From Tersicoccus phoenicis (GTDB taxonomy: Bacteria; Actinomycetota; Actinomycetes; Actinomycetales; Micrococcaceae): a stretch of 64,000 bases of DNA. Position 1 is the first letter of the stretch, and every line of letters begins with the position of its first letter. The position numbers were made by a program, and so were the translations under genes. The stretch is from NCBI RefSeq assembly GCF_001968835.1, contig NZ_MRDE01000078.1, positions 1 to 64,000 on the forward strand. The letters are read 5' to 3'. The notes below the pieces were generated by a model. It did no database searches and was not told the DNA's origin. It saw only the letters and a list, made by a program, of their open reading frames with translations. Shown piece after piece: positions 27,953-38,539 of this stretch.

Positions 27953-28309
27953 GTGGCAATCCGCGGCATCGGGGTGGACGTGGTCGCCGTCGAGCGGTTC
28001 GCCGCGCAGCTGGCCCGCACGCCGCGGCTGGTCGAACGGCTGTTCGTGCCGTCCGAGCGCGGTCTGCACGTGCGCTCCCTCGCGGCCCGGTTCGCGGTCA
28101 AGGAAGCCACCGCGAAGGCGCTCGGCGCGCCGGCCGGGATGAACTGGCAGCACTGCTGGGTGGAGACCGACGACGCCGGAGCGCCGAGCCTGGGGATGTG
28201 CGACAGTGTGGCGGCCGCCGCCCGGTTTCGCGGCATCGACCGCTGGCACGTGTCCATCAGCCACGACGGCGACATCGCCACCGGCATGGTGATCGCCGAG
28301 GGCGACTGA
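27953..28309 (+). CDS. acpS: Holo-[acyl-carrier-protein] synthase
   Basis: This 118-residue enzyme attaches 4'-phosphopantetheine from CoA to acyl carrier protein. The Mg2+ ligands are D9 ([12 protein letters not shown]) and E51 ([12 protein letters not shown]), and [19 protein letters not shown] closes the fold. The start is the GTG at 27953, four bases after the glmS stop; the longer frame upstream overlaps glmS. The glmS-acpS-nnr order is common in actinobacteria. Confidence 0.94.
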   Translation: MAIRGIGVDVVAVERFAAQLARTPRLVERLFVPSERGLHVRSLAARFAVKEATAKALGAPAGMNWQHCWVETDDAGAPSLGMCDSVAAAARFRGIDRWHVSISHDGDIATGMVIAEGD

Positions 28310-28352
28310 AAACACGCCGGGCGGTCGCCGCACTCAGGAGAAGGAACGGACC

Positions 28353-29936
28353 ATGCTCGAGGCCTGGACCGGCACGCAGATCCGTGCCGCCGAACAACCC
28401 CGGCTCGACGCCGGGGACGGGGCAGCGCTGATGCGCCGCGCCGCTCACGGCCTGGCCGGCGCCGCCCTGGCGCTGCTGGACGTTCGTCACCGGCCCCGGT
28501 ACGGGGCACGGGTGGTGGCGCTCGCCGGGGCCGGCAACAACGGGGGTGACGCCCTGTGGGCCGCCGCGCTGCTCGCCCGGCGCGGGCTGGCCCCGGCCGC
28601 GGTGCTCGTCGCCGACCGCGCCCACGAGGCGGGCCTGGCCGCGGTGCGCGCCGCTGGCGGTGCCGTGGTTGGGCCGTTGGCGACCCGCGACGCCGGGCAC
28701 GAGCACGGCCTGGATGCGGCCCGGCGGCTGCTCGCGGGCGCCGACGTCGTCATCGACGGCATCCTCGGCACCGGCGGTTCGGGTGGCCTGCGGGAGCCCG
28801 CCGCGTCGCTCGCCGCCCACCTGGAGGAACTCCGCCGCGCCGGGCGTGTCGCCGTGCTCGCCTGCGACATTGCCTCCGGCGTCGACGCCGACACCGGCGA
28901 GGCCGCCGGAGCAGCCGTGACCGCGGACGCGACCGCCACCTTCGGCGGCGCCAAGGTGGGGCACCTGGCCGGGGCCGGCGAAGCGGCGCGCGGGACCCTC
29001 ACCGTGGTACCGATCGGCATCGAGGCCGAGCTGCCGTCCCCCGCGCTGCGCCGGCTGCAGACCGCGGACCTGGGAGCCCTGTGGCCCACGCCCGGCCGCA
29101 GTGCGCAGAAGTACAGCCGCGGTGTCCTGGGCGTGATCGCCGGCTCCGCCCAGTACCCCGGGGCGGCGCTGCTCACCACCGCCGCCGCGGCCGCCGCCGG
29201 CGTCGGCATGGTCCGCTACCTCGGTCCCGCCGCCGTCGGCCACGCGATCAACCTGCGCACTCCGGACGCCGTCTGCAGCGAGCAGCAGCCCGGAGACGTG
29301 CACGTCCAGGCCTGGCTCGCCGGCCCCGGCACCAACGACGACGAGGGCCAGCTCGCCCGGGTCCGCGCCGCCCTCGCGGCCGCCGTCGAACACGGGCACC
29401 CGGCCGTGGTCGACGCCGGCGGCATCAGCGTGCTCCCGGAGGCCGGGGCCGCGCACCTCGTCCTCACCCCTCATGCCGGGGAACTCGCGCAGCTGCTGGC
29501 CGACCGCGGCGAGACGGTGGACCGAGCCGACGTCGAAGCCCGGCCCCTGCACCACGCACGTCTGGCGGCTCAACGGACCGGGTGCACGGTGCTGCTCAAG
29601 GGCGCGACCACCCTGGTCGCCGGGCCGGACGGCACCGTGTTCAGCCAGGCCGACGCCACCCCCTGGCTGTCCACCGCCGGCAGCGGGGACGTACTCGCCG
29701 GCGTCCTCGGCGCCGTGCTCGCGGGCGTCGCCGAGCACCCGGAAGCGGCCGAGGCCGCCGGGCTCGGCGGGAACGCGCGCTGGGCGGCCGCCGCCGCGAC
29801 CGCCGCGGCCGTGCACGGACGGGCGGGCCGGATCGCCGCCCACGATCCCGCGGGCAGCGGCGCCGGCGGGCCGGTGCACGCCACCGCCGTCATCGACGCG
29901 GTCCCCGCCGCGGTGCGCGCCGTCCTGACCGGCTGA
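28353..29936 (+). CDS. nnr: Bifunctional NAD(P)HX epimerase/dehydratase
   Basis: The 527-residue protein repairs hydrated NADH and NADPH. The N-terminal YjeF-type epimerase domain (about residues 1-215) has AGAGNNGGDALWAA. The C-terminal ribokinase-like ADP-dependent dehydratase domain (about 235-527) has HAGELAQLL, VLLKGATTLVAGPDG and the catalytic-loop STAGSGDVLAGVLGAVLAG. AGGAGAAGG lies before the ATG. The domain order matches E. coli YjeF (Nnr). A 222-base spacer follows before glgX; it holds a possible -10 (TAGCGT, 30117-30122) but no gene. Confidence 0.95.
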   Translation: MLEAWTGTQIRAAEQPRLDAGDGAALMRRAAHGLAGAALALLDVRHRPRYGARVVALAGAGNNGGDALWAAALLARRGLAPAAVLVADRAHEAGLAAVRAAGGAVVGPLATRDAGHEHGLDAARRLLAGADVVIDGILGTGGSGGLREPAASLAAHLEELRRAGRVAVLACDIASGVDADTGEAAGAAVTADATATFGGAKVGHLAGAGEAARGTLTVVPIGIEAELPSPALRRLQTADLGALWPTPGRSAQKYSRGVLGVIAGSAQYPGAALLTTAAAAAAGVGMVRYLGPAAVGHAINLRTPDAVCSEQQPGDVHVQAWLAGPGTNDDEGQLARVRAALAAAVEHGHPAVVDAGGISVLPEAGAAHLVLTPHAGELAQLLADRGETVDRADVEARPLHHARLAAQRTGCTVLLKGATTLVAGPDGTVFSQADATPWLSTAGSGDVLAGVLGAVLAGVAEHPEAAEAAGLGGNARWAAAAATAAAVHGRAGRIAAHDPAGSGAGGPVHATAVIDAVPAAVRAVLTG

Positions 29937-30158
29937 GTTCCGCCCTCGCCGAGCTCGTCCCCGATGGGACAGGTACTACCGAAAGGCGTGGAACTGCCAC
30001 CGCCTCGGCAGTAGGAACGGTCCCACTGGCGGAACTGTGGCCGCGGAATCGCACGCCGATCAACAGCTTGCTGACGATCTGACCAGGAACGTGACCGGAT
30101 CGGTGCCGCGAACGGGTAGCGTTGTCGCTGATCATGTCTGTCGAGCACGGGAGTGTGC

Positions 30159-32342
30159 ATGGAAGTCTGGCCCGGTAACCCCTATCCGCTGGGTGCCACC
30201 TATGACGGGACGGGCACGAACTTCGCCCTGTTCAGCGAGGTCGCCGAGAAGGTGACCCTGTGCCTGATCGGCCCCCGCGGCAAGGAGGAACGCGTCGAGC
30301 TACAGGAGGTCGACGGCTACGTCTGGCACTGCTACCTGCCGCACGTCCAGCCCGGCCAGCGGTACGGTTACCGGATCGAGGGGCCCTACGATCCGGCCCA
30401 GGGGCTGCGCTGCAACCCCCAGAAGCTGCTGCTCGACCCGTACGCCAAGGCCGTCGCCGGGGCGATCGACTGGGACGAGTCCCTCTTCCCCTACCACTTC
30501 GGTGATCCGAACTCCCGGAACGACGAGGACTCCGGCACGCACATGATGCACGGCGTCGTGATCAACCCGTTCTTCGACTGGGACGGGGACCGGCTGCCCC
30601 GGATCCCGTACCCGAAGTCGGTCATCTACGAGGCGCACGTCAAGGGTCTGACCCAGCTGCACCCGGAGGTGCCGGAGGAGCAGCGGGGCACGTACGCCGG
30701 TGTCTACCACCCGGCGGTGATCGCCCACCTGCAGAAGCTCGGCGTCACCGCGATCGAGCTGATGCCGGTGCACCAGTTCGTCAACGACTCCACCCTGCTG
30801 GACAAGGGCCTGTCGAACTACTGGGGCTACAACACCATCGGCTTCTTCGCCCCGCACAACGCCTACTGCTCGACCGGGGACCGGGGCGCCCAGGTGCAGG
30901 AGTTCAAGGCGATGGTCCGCGCCCTGCACCGGGCCGGCATCGAGGTCATCCTCGACGTCGTCTACAACCACACCGCGGAGGGCAATCACCTGGGGCCGGT
31001 GCTCTCCTTCAAAGGCATCGACAACCCGGCCTACTACCGGCTGGTGGAGGACGACAAGCGGTACTACATGGACTACACGGGCACGGGAAACACCTTGAAC
31101 GTGCGTCACCCGCATTCTCTGCAGCTGCTGATGGACTCCCTCCGCTACTGGGTGACGGAGATGCACGTGGACGGCTTCCGCTTCGACCTGGCCTCCACTC
31201 TGGCTCGCGAGTTCTACGACGTGGACAAGCTGTCCACGTTCTTCGAACTCATCCAGCAGGATCCGGTCGTCTCCCAGGTCAAGCTGATCGCCGAGCCGTG
31301 GGACATCGGCCCGGGCGGCTATCAGGTGGGCAACTTTCCGCCCCAGTGGACCGAGTGGAACGGCAAGTACCGGGACACCGTCCGGGACTTCTGGCGCGGT
31401 GAGCCGTCCACCCTGGGTGAGTTCGCCTCCCGGCTCAGCGGCTCCGCCGATCTGTACGAGCGTTCCGCCCGCCGACCGGTGGCCTCGATCAACTTCGTCA
31501 CCGCGCACGACGGGTTCACCCTGCGGGACCTCGTCTCCTACAACGAGAAGCACAACGAGGCCAACGGCGAGGACAACAACGACGGGGAGTCCCACAACCG
31601 GTCCTGGAACAGCGGGATCGAGGGGGAGACCGACGACGAGGCCGTGCTCGCCCTGCGCGCCCGGCAGCAACGCAACTTCATCGCCACCCTGCTGCTCTCC
31701 CAGGGCGTGCCCATGCTGCTGCACGGCGACGAGCTGGGCCGCACCCAGGGCGGGAACAACAACACCTACTGTCAGGACTCCGAGCTGACGTGGATGCACT
31801 GGGACAAGGCGGACCTGCCCCTCGTCGAGTTCACCGCCGCCGTCAACAAGCTGCGCGCCGATCACCCCACCTTCCGTCGCCGGTACTTCTTCGACGGCCG
31901 GCCGGTGGAGCCGGGCACCAAGACGTCCCTGCCGGACATCGCCTGGCTCAACACCGACGGCACCAGCATGGTGCCCTCGGACTGGGACAACGCCCTGAGC
32001 CGGTCCTTCGGCATGTGGCTCAACGGCAACGGCATCCAGGGTGTCGACGCAACGGGTCGGGAGATCACCGACGACAACTTCCTGCTGTACTTCAACTCCA
32101 GTCCCGAGCCGGTGACCTTCCACCTGCCGCCCGCGGACCTGGGCCAGAAGTGGGCGGAGGTCATCGACACGGCCGGCACCGCGGAGGAGGACGTGGTGCA
32201 CGAGGCCGGCCAGGAGTGCGTCGTCGCCGAACGGTCGATGGTCGTGCTGCGCGCCTTCATCGAGCCGGAAGTCGAACCCGATCACTCCGTCGCCGCGTCG
32301 CTGGCCGTGCTGACGCAGAACACGACGGAGGCGCAGTCCTGA
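30159..32342 (+). CDS. glgX: Glycogen debranching enzyme GlgX/TreX
   Basis: This 727-residue GH13 enzyme hydrolyses alpha-1,6 branches of glycogen to free linear maltodextrins. It has an N-terminal CBM48-like domain (about residues 1-120), then the catalytic barrel with nucleophile D343 (GFRFDLA), acid E379 (IAEPWD) and D451 (TAHDGF). The start is taken at ATG 30159 (MEVWPGNPYPLGATYDG) with GGGAG upstream; GTG 30153 is an alternative. It leads the operon glgX-treY-treZ, so its product feeds trehalose synthesis. Confidence 0.96.
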   Translation: MEVWPGNPYPLGATYDGTGTNFALFSEVAEKVTLCLIGPRGKEERVELQEVDGYVWHCYLPHVQPGQRYGYRIEGPYDPAQGLRCNPQKLLLDPYAKAVAGAIDWDESLFPYHFGDPNSRNDEDSGTHMMHGVVINPFFDWDGDRLPRIPYPKSVIYEAHVKGLTQLHPEVPEEQRGTYAGVYHPAVIAHLQKLGVTAIELMPVHQFVNDSTLLDKGLSNYWGYNTIGFFAPHNAYCSTGDRGAQVQEFKAMVRALHRAGIEVILDVVYNHTAEGNHLGPVLSFKGIDNPAYYRLVEDDKRYYMDYTGTGNTLNVRHPHSLQLLMDSLRYWVTEMHVDGFRFDLASTLAREFYDVDKLSTFFELIQQDPVVSQVKLIAEPWDIGPGGYQVGNFPPQWTEWNGKYRDTVRDFWRGEPSTLGEFASRLSGSADLYERSARRPVASINFVTAHDGFTLRDLVSYNEKHNEANGEDNNDGESHNRSWNSGIEGETDDEAVLALRARQQRNFIATLLLSQGVPMLLHGDELGRTQGGNNNTYCQDSELTWMHWDKADLPLVEFTAAVNKLRADHPTFRRRYFFDGRPVEPGTKTSLPDIAWLNTDGTSMVPSDWDNALSRSFGMWLNGNGIQGVDATGREITDDNFLLYFNSSPEPVTFHLPPADLGQKWAEVIDTAGTAEEDVVHEAGQECVVAERSMVVLRAFIEPEVEPDHSVAASLAVLTQNTTEAQS

Positions 32343-32380
32343 CGGCCGACCGCCCCCCGCCCCCCACGGATCCCGAGGAC

Positions 32381-34690
32381 ATGAAAGCACCGCGTTCGAC
32401 CTACCGCCTGCAGATCCATGAGGGATACACCCTCACCGACGCGACCGAGCAGCTGGACTACCTCCGGCAGCTCGGCGTGGACTGGGTCTACCTGTCGCCG
32501 ATCCTTACCGCGGAGAAGGGGTCGACCCACGGCTACGACGTGACCGACCCGACCACCGTGGACGAGCCCCGGGGCGGGGCGGCCGCTCTGGAGGCGCTGG
32601 CCACCGCGGCGCACGACGCCGGGATGGGCGTGCTCGTCGACATCGTGCCCAACCACCAGGGGGTGGCCACCCCGGCCGACAACCCGTGGTGGTGGTCGGT
32701 GCTGGCCGAGGGGCACTCCTCCCCGTACGCCCGGGCCTTCGACATCGACTGGGACGCCAACGACGGCCGGCTGCTGCTGCCCGTGCTCGGCTCCGCCTCG
32801 GACGTGCAGAGACTCCAGCTGGTCGACGGGCAGTTGGCCTACTACGACCACCGGTTCCCGGTCGCGGCCGGCACTGCGGACGACGGCGCGGACGCGGCCA
32901 CCGTGCACGGCCGGCAGCACTACGAACTGGCGGACTGGCGGCGCGGGGACGCGGAACTGAACTATCGGCGGTTCTTCTCCATCGCCACCCTCGCCGGGGT
33001 CCGGGTCGAGGACGCCGAGGTGTTCGACGCCTCCCACGCCGAGATCCGGCGCTGGGTGGCCGACGGCCTGGTCGACGGGTTACGGATCGACCATCCCGAC
33101 GGGTTACGCGACCCCGCGGCCTACCTGGACGCGCTCGCCGACGCCACCGGCGGGGTGTACGTGCTGGTGGAGAAGATCCTCGAACCCGGGGAGCGGCTGC
33201 CTTCCGGCTGGGCGACGGCGGGCACCACCGGCTACGACGCGCTCGCCGACGTGGACCGGTTGTTCACGGACCCGGCCGGGGAGGCCGGCCTGGACGCCGT
33301 CACCGGCGCGGTCGACTGGCCGCAGCTGATCCACGGCACCAAACGCGACTTCGCCGACCACACGCTGTTGGCCGAGACCCGGCGCCTGGTGCGGGAACTG
33401 CCCGCCGACACCGGGCTGGACCCGGCCAGCGCCCAGGACGCCCTGGCGGAACTGCTCGCCTGCTTCCCCGTCTACCGCAGTTACCTGCCCGAGGACGGCG
33501 CCGCGCACCTGCACGAAGCGGCGCACCTGGCCGTCGACCACCGCCCCGACCTCGCCGACGTCGTCGACGTCTTGGTCGGCCTGCTGCAGGACGAGACCCA
33601 GCCGGTGGCACGCCGCTTCCAGCAGACCTCCGGCATGGTGATGGCCAAGGGCGTCGAGGACACCGCGTTCTACCGGTACACGCGCCTGACGTCCCTGACC
33701 GAGGTCGGCGCCGATCCCTCGGTGTTCAGCATCGGCGTCGACGCGTTCCACGCGAAGATGACCGAGCGGGCCGCCGCGTGGCCGCTGGCGATGAGCGCGC
33801 TGACCACCCACGACACCAAACGCAGCGAGGACACCCGCGCCCGGATCTCGGTGCTCTCCGAGATCCCGGACCGCTGGGCGCACACGTTCACCCGGTTGCA
33901 GGAACTCGTGCCGATCCCGGACGCCCCGATCGCGAACCTCGTGTGGCAGGCCGCCGTCGGAGCCTGGCCGATCAGCCGGGAACGGTTGCGGGACTACGCC
34001 CTGAAGGCCGCCCGCGAAGCCGGCACCAGCACCACGTGGACCGACCAAGACACGGACTTCGAGGCCGCCCTGACCGCCGCCGTCGACGCCGTCCACGACC
34101 GGCCGGAGGTCACGCGCACCATCGAGGACCTCGTCGGTGCCATCGAGGCACCCGGCTACCGCAACGCGCTGGCGGCCAAGCTGGTCCAGCTGACCATGCC
34201 CGGCGTCCCCGACGTCTACCAGGGCACCGAGTTCTGGGACTTCTCCCTGGTCGATCCCGACAACCGGCGGCCCGTCGACTACGCGTCCCGGGCCACGGCC
34301 CTGGCCGAACTCGAGTTCGCCGCGCAGCCCGAGATCGGGCCGGACGGGGTCGCCAAACTGCACGTCGTGCGGACCGCCCTGCACGCCCGCCGGGATCGGC
34401 CCGGGCTGTTCACCGGCTACCGTCCGGTCAGCGTCGCCGGCACCGCGGCCGACCACGTCGTCGCCTTCGATCGCGGCGGGGACCGTCCCGGTGCCGTCAC
34501 CGTCGCCATCCGACTGCCCGTCGGTCTGGCGGCCCGCGGCGGTCTCGGCGATACCGTGCTCTCCCTCGCCGTTCCGACCGTCGACGCGCTCACCGGGCGA
34601 GCGGTTCCCGCCGGCCAGGTGCGCGCCGCCGACGTCCTCGGCGACCTCGGGATCGCCCTGCTGCTGCCCACCGGAGGAGACCCCGCATGA
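32381..34690 (+). CDS. treY: Maltooligosyl trehalose synthase
   Basis: The 769-residue GH13 enzyme turns the reducing end of a maltodextrin into a trehalosyl unit. It starts [26 protein letters not shown] near the N-terminus is the family hallmark. The nucleophile is D237 ([10 protein letters not shown]) and the acid E264 (VLVEKIL); [10 protein letters not shown] and [14 protein letters not shown] follow. The start is the ATG at 32381, 38 bases after glgX; upstream reading frame has no start codon of its own. The stop overlaps treZ (ATGA). Confidence 0.96.
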   Translation: MKAPRSTYRLQIHEGYTLTDATEQLDYLRQLGVDWVYLSPILTAEKGSTHGYDVTDPTTVDEPRGGAAALEALATAAHDAGMGVLVDIVPNHQGVATPADNPWWWSVLAEGHSSPYARAFDIDWDANDGRLLLPVLGSASDVQRLQLVDGQLAYYDHRFPVAAGTADDGADAATVHGRQHYELADWRRGDAELNYRRFFSIATLAGVRVEDAEVFDASHAEIRRWVADGLVDGLRIDHPDGLRDPAAYLDALADATGGVYVLVEKILEPGERLPSGWATAGTTGYDALADVDRLFTDPAGEAGLDAVTGAVDWPQLIHGTKRDFADHTLLAETRRLVRELPADTGLDPASAQDALAELLACFPVYRSYLPEDGAAHLHEAAHLAVDHRPDLADVVDVLVGLLQDETQPVARRFQQTSGMVMAKGVEDTAFYRYTRLTSLTEVGADPSVFSIGVDAFHAKMTERAAAWPLAMSALTTHDTKRSEDTRARISVLSEIPDRWAHTFTRLQELVPIPDAPIANLVWQAAVGAWPISRERLRDYALKAAREAGTSTTWTDQDTDFEAALTAAVDAVHDRPEVTRTIEDLVGAIEAPGYRNALAAKLVQLTMPGVPDVYQGTEFWDFSLVDPDNRRPVDYASRATALAELEFAAQPEIGPDGVAKLHVVRTALHARRDRPGLFTGYRPVSVAGTAADHVVAFDRGGDRPGAVTVAIRLPVGLAARGGLGDTVLSLAVPTVDALTGRAVPAGQVRAADVLGDLGIALLLPTGGDPA

Positions 34691-36483
34691 ACCGGAACCG
34701 ATTCGACGTCTGGGCACCGTTCGCCGAGCAGGTGACCCTACGGGCTGACGGCCGTGACCTGCCGATGCACCGAGCGGGGTCCGACGGCGCGGAGGACGCC
34801 TCGTCCGGCTCCGGCTGGTGGACCCTCGCCTCCGCGGACGCCCCCACCGGGGAGGTCGACTACGGGTATCTGCTCGACGACGACCCCACGCCGCTGCCGG
34901 ACCCGCGCTCCCGCCGCCAGCCGGACGGGGTGCACGGCCTGTCCCGGACCGTCGACCCGTCCTCCCACCGGTGGAGCGACGGCACCTGGGCCGGACGCCG
35001 GCTCGCCGGCTCCGTGCTGTACGAGTTGCACCTGGGCACCTTCACCCCCGAGGGCACCCTGGACGCGGCGATCGACCGGTTGGACCACCTCGTCGACCTC
35101 GGCGTCCACGCGATCGAACTGCTGCCCGTCAACGGCTTCAACGGGGAACACAACTGGGGGTACGACGGCGTGGCCTGGTTCACCGTGGCGGAGGTCTACG
35201 GGGGACCGGCCGCCTACCAGCGCTTCGTCGACGCCGCCCACGGGCGTGGGCTGGCCGTGATCCAGGACGTCGTCTACAACCACCTCGGGCCGTCCGGGAA
35301 CTACCTGGGCCGGTTCGGCCCCTACCTGCACTCCTCCGCGGTCAACCCGTGGGGCGACTCGATGAACCTGGACGGGACCGACTCGGACGAGGTCCGGGCC
35401 TACATCCTGGACAACGTGGCGATGTGGCTGGGCGACTACCACGTGGACGGGCTCCGGCTGGACGCCGTCCACGCCCTCGAGGACCGCCGCGCGGTGCACC
35501 TGCTCGAGGAGATCAACCGGGTGGTGGACACCATCGGGGTGGCGACCGGCAAACCGCTGTTCGCCGTCGCCGAGTCCGACCTGAACGACCCGCGGATGAT
35601 CACGCCGCGGACCGAGCACGGCCTCGGCTGTGCCGGCCAGTGGAGCGACGACTTCCACCACGCGGTGCACGCCGCCGTCACCGGTGAGACCGTCGGCTAC
35701 TACGCGGACTTCGCGCCGCTGTCCGCGCTGGCGAAGGTGCTGCGGGACGGCTTCTTCCACGACGGGACGTACTCCTCGTTCCGGGGCCGGCACCACGGGC
35801 GCCCGATCGACCCGTTCACGACGCCCGCGTGGCGGCTGGTCACCTGCATCCAGAACCACGATCAGGTGGGCAACCGCGCCACCGGGGACCGGCTCTCGGC
35901 CACCCTGCCCTACGATCGGCTGGCGGTCGCGGCGGTGCTCAACCTGACCGCGCCGTTCACGCCCATGCTGTTCATGGGGGAGGAGTGGGGCGCGTCCACG
36001 CCGTGGCAGTTCTTCACCGCCCACCCCGAGCCTGAGCTCGGCGAGGCCGTGTCGAAGGGCCGGACCAGCGAGTTCGCGCAGATGGGCTGGGACGAATCCA
36101 CGGTGCCCGATCCGCAGGCGCCGAGCACGTTCACCAACTCGAAGCTGAACTGGGCGGAGGCCGCCGACGGCGATCACGCCCGGCTGCTGGCCCTGTACCG
36201 CTCGTTGATCGACCTCCGGCAGGCGACGCCGGAGTTGACGCAGCCGGACTTCCGGTCGATCTCCGTCGACTTCTCCGAGGAGGAACGGTGGCTCGTGTTA
36301 CGGCGGGCCGGGATCGCCGGGGCCGGGGACGTCGTGGTCGCCGTGAACCTGGGTTCCTCCGAGCGGTCCGTGCCGGTGGGCGACGTCGACGAGGTGCTGC
36401 TGAGCACCGTCGAGGGCGGCCTCGCTCACGGGGATGCCGGGATGCCGGGGTGGTCGGCCGTGGTGCTGCGCACCAGCATCTGA
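34687..36483 (+). CDS. treZ: Maltooligosyl trehalose trehalohydrolase
   Basis: The 598-residue GH13 enzyme releases trehalose from the product of TreY. The N-terminal domain starts [15 protein letters not shown]; the barrel has [18 protein letters not shown], nucleophile D259 ([10 protein letters not shown]), acid E296 (AESDLNDPR) and D392 ([11 protein letters not shown]). It overlaps treY by four bases, so the two are translationally coupled. The three genes form the full TreX-TreY-TreZ route that yields trehalose as a protectant or cell-wall lipid precursor. Confidence 0.96.
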   Translation: MNRNRFDVWAPFAEQVTLRADGRDLPMHRAGSDGAEDASSGSGWWTLASADAPTGEVDYGYLLDDDPTPLPDPRSRRQPDGVHGLSRTVDPSSHRWSDGTWAGRRLAGSVLYELHLGTFTPEGTLDAAIDRLDHLVDLGVHAIELLPVNGFNGEHNWGYDGVAWFTVAEVYGGPAAYQRFVDAAHGRGLAVIQDVVYNHLGPSGNYLGRFGPYLHSSAVNPWGDSMNLDGTDSDEVRAYILDNVAMWLGDYHVDGLRLDAVHALEDRRAVHLLEEINRVVDTIGVATGKPLFAVAESDLNDPRMITPRTEHGLGCAGQWSDDFHHAVHAAVTGETVGYYADFAPLSALAKVLRDGFFHDGTYSSFRGRHHGRPIDPFTTPAWRLVTCIQNHDQVGNRATGDRLSATLPYDRLAVAAVLNLTAPFTPMLFMGEEWGASTPWQFFTAHPEPELGEAVSKGRTSEFAQMGWDESTVPDPQAPSTFTNSKLNWAEAADGDHARLLALYRSLIDLRQATPELTQPDFRSISVDFSEEERWLVLRRAGIAGAGDVVVAVNLGSSERSVPVGDVDEVLLSTVEGGLAHGDAGMPGWSAVVLRTSI

Positions 36484-36513
36484 GCGGCGGCGACGGCGCC
36501 CGGCGGATCCGGC

Positions 36514-36924
36514 CTAGTGGCGCTTTTTCCCGCCGCCGATGAGCAGGGATGCGGCGATACCGGCCATCCACACGTCCTTGGCCAGGGCGGTGCCCTGCTG
36601 GGTCGGCCGGATGCCGTCCTGCTGGGTCATGCCCTCGGTGCGCAGGTACATGGTGAGCATGCCCGCCGAGAAGGCGCCGAGCGCGAGGCCGGCGAGGCGG
36701 GCCGGCACGGCCGGGAACAGCAACGCCGAGCCGACGGCGATCTCGGTGTAGCTGAGCATCTTGCCGAAGGTCTCCGGCTTCATGTCCTTCAACTCCGGGA
36801 TGGCGTTGCTGGCCATGCCCTGCAGCCCGGCCGCGGAGCCACCGTCGAGGTCCCGCTTGCCGAGCCCCGAGTTGAGGATGAAGGCACCCGTCACCAGTCG
36901 CAGCGGAATGTTGCTCAGTTTCAT
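36514..36924 (-). CDS. DoxX-family membrane protein
   Basis: This 136-residue protein has about four transmembrane segments and starts MKLSNIPLRLVTGAFILNSG, as in actinobacterial DoxX-like proteins. The family's role is loosely linked to thiol or redox stress; the specific function here is unknown. The C-terminus is a basic GGGKKRH. It is convergent with treZ, 30 bases apart. A -10 box (TATGCT) lies about 54 bases upstream of the start. Confidence 0.8.
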   Translation of the reverse strand: MKLSNIPLRLVTGAFILNSGLGKRDLDGGSAAGLQGMASNAIPELKDMKPETFGKMLSYTEIAVGSALLFPAVPARLAGLALGAFSAGMLTMYLRTEGMTQQDGIRPTQQGTALAKDVWMAGIAASLLIGGGKKRH

Positions 36925-36977
36925 GCCTGTCTCCCGGTCTCGTGATCGTGGTTGTGGGGCCCACCGGCCTCAGCCCC

Positions 36978-36983
36978 AGCATA
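36978..36983 (-). promoter_or_regulatory. Candidate -10 box for the DoxX gene
   Basis: TATGCT is read on the minus strand at 36983-36978, giving a leader of about 47 bases. The -35 region (CTTCCG/TTCCGC) is weak. Confidence 0.4.
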
Positions 36984-37113
36984 ACGACCCGCGTCGAGGG
37001 CGGAAGCGTCCTCACGGACCGTACTCGGCTCCACCACTGATCGAACCGCTCGACCGACTCCGCCGGACAATCCGCCCCCGGCGTCCGACCGCGAGGATGC
37101 GACGACGGCGGCG

Positions 37114-38361
37114 TCAGCCGCGACGGGTCCGCAGCATCGGCCGTTCCCCGCCCGGGCGCGCCTGCGGACGCATCGTCATCGCCTCCTCGTAGTGGCCGAT
37201 GAGCTGGTCGCACAGCACCGGCCAGGTGCGCTGCTGCACCGAGGCGTGCGCGGCCCGGGCGAACGCGGCACGCTTCGCGTCGTCGCCGGCCAGGTCCAGC
37301 ACCCGTTCCCGCAGGCCCACCAGATCGCCGGGTCGGTACAACCACCCGGTCCGGGAGGAGTCCACCAGGTCCAGCGGGCCGCCGCGGCCCGTCGCCACGA
37401 CCGGCACGCCCGAGGCCATTGCCTCCTGAATGGTCTGGCAGAACGTCTCCGACTCGCCGGGGTGGACGAAGACGTCCAGGGAGGCGACGACCCGGGCGAG
37501 GTCTGTCCCGGATCGGAAGCCGGCGAACCAGGCGCCCGGCAGTCTCTCGCGAAGCGCTTCCTTCAAGGGACCGGATCCGACGACGACGAGCCGCACCCCC
37601 GGCACGTCGGTGAGCACGGCCAGATCCTCCACCTGCTTCTCGGCCGCCAGCCGGCCGACGTAGCCCACCAGCCGTTCGCCGTTCGGTGCCAGCTCCGCCC
37701 GCAGCGCGTCGTCCCGCCGGTTCGGGTTGAACCCGGTGGTGTCCACCCCGCGGCCCCACCGCCGCAGCCGGGGGATCCCGTGCTTCACCAGCTGGTCGTG
37801 TGCGAACGTGGACGGCACCAGGGTCAGGGTCGCCGCCCGGTGGATGTCCTGCACTCGTTGCCACAGTCGCGGTTCGAGCCACGGCACCCCGTACCGGGTG
37901 GCGTAGGCCGGCATCTCCGTCTGATAGACCGCCACCGTCGGGACGCCGAGCTGGTCCGCCGCCAGCACGCCGCGCCACCCCAGCACGAACGGGGACGCCA
38001 CGTGCACGACGTCGGGCGCGAAGTCGCCCAGCAGCCGTCGGACCCGCCCCACGGTGCCCGCCGCCACCCGCACGTCCGGATATCCCGCGAGCGCGAACGA
38101 CGGCAGCCGGCGAACGGGGAAGCCGTGCACCTGTGCCGGCCCCTCGTCCTCGAACACCACCGAGGACAGCACCGCGGGCAGCACCGCGGGCAGGAACCCG
38201 GCGAGCTGGTCGGGCACGTAGGGGGCCACGGTCGAGCCCGACGGCGCCACGACGAGCACGTCGTCGCCGCGCCGGGCGAGATGCTCGAGCACGTGCAGGA
38301 GGGAGTTGGTGACGCCGTTCATGTGGGGCAGGAAGGATTCGGCCACGATCGCGATGCGCAC
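37114..38361 (-). CDS. GT4 glycosyltransferase, MgtA-like alpha-mannosyltransferase
   Basis: The 415-residue protein is a GT-B, family 4 glycosyltransferase. The N-terminal VRIAIVAESFLPHMNGVTNS closely resembles mycobacterial MgtA/PimB-type enzymes, which add mannose from GDP-mannose to glycolipid anchors. The C-terminal donor half has VGYVGRLAAEKQVEDLA and the EX7E region FVHPGESETFCQTIQEA followed by GVPVVATGRGGPLDLV. The start is set at GTG 38361; the longer frame adds residues unlike the family. It is divergent from the perM gene. The acceptor is not known. Confidence 0.85.
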   Translation of the reverse strand: MRIAIVAESFLPHMNGVTNSLLHVLEHLARRGDDVLVVAPSGSTVAPYVPDQLAGFLPAVLPAVLSSVVFEDEGPAQVHGFPVRRLPSFALAGYPDVRVAAGTVGRVRRLLGDFAPDVVHVASPFVLGWRGVLAADQLGVPTVAVYQTEMPAYATRYGVPWLEPRLWQRVQDIHRAATLTLVPSTFAHDQLVKHGIPRLRRWGRGVDTTGFNPNRRDDALRAELAPNGERLVGYVGRLAAEKQVEDLAVLTDVPGVRLVVVGSGPLKEALRERLPGAWFAGFRSGTDLARVVASLDVFVHPGESETFCQTIQEAMASGVPVVATGRGGPLDLVDSSRTGWLYRPGDLVGLRERVLDLAGDDAKRAAFARAAHASVQQRTWPVLCDQLIGHYEEAMTMRPQARPGGERPMLRTRRG

Positions 38362-38539
38362 GCGCCCAGCGTCACCGGTGGAAGCGACGGGCCGTCCAGG
38401 TGCCGGCAACGCGTTCGTGAACCTCCCGTGAACCCGCATCGCCTCTCGACACACCGGGACACGTCCCGGCGTGCCGAGAGGGGCGTTTCGGCGGGTCGGC
38501 GGCGTTGCCTGCCCGGTCCTGGCGTCACCCGGTGGGACC

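Noticed and set aside
25948-28509. 853-codon minus-strand frame over glmS and acpS
   Set aside because: Shadow of glmS and acpS; no domain, no start with a ribosome-binding site.
32686-34686. Upstream extension of treZ to 1265 codons
   Set aside because: The extra part reads treY out of frame; the ATGA start at 34687 gives a normal-length TreZ.
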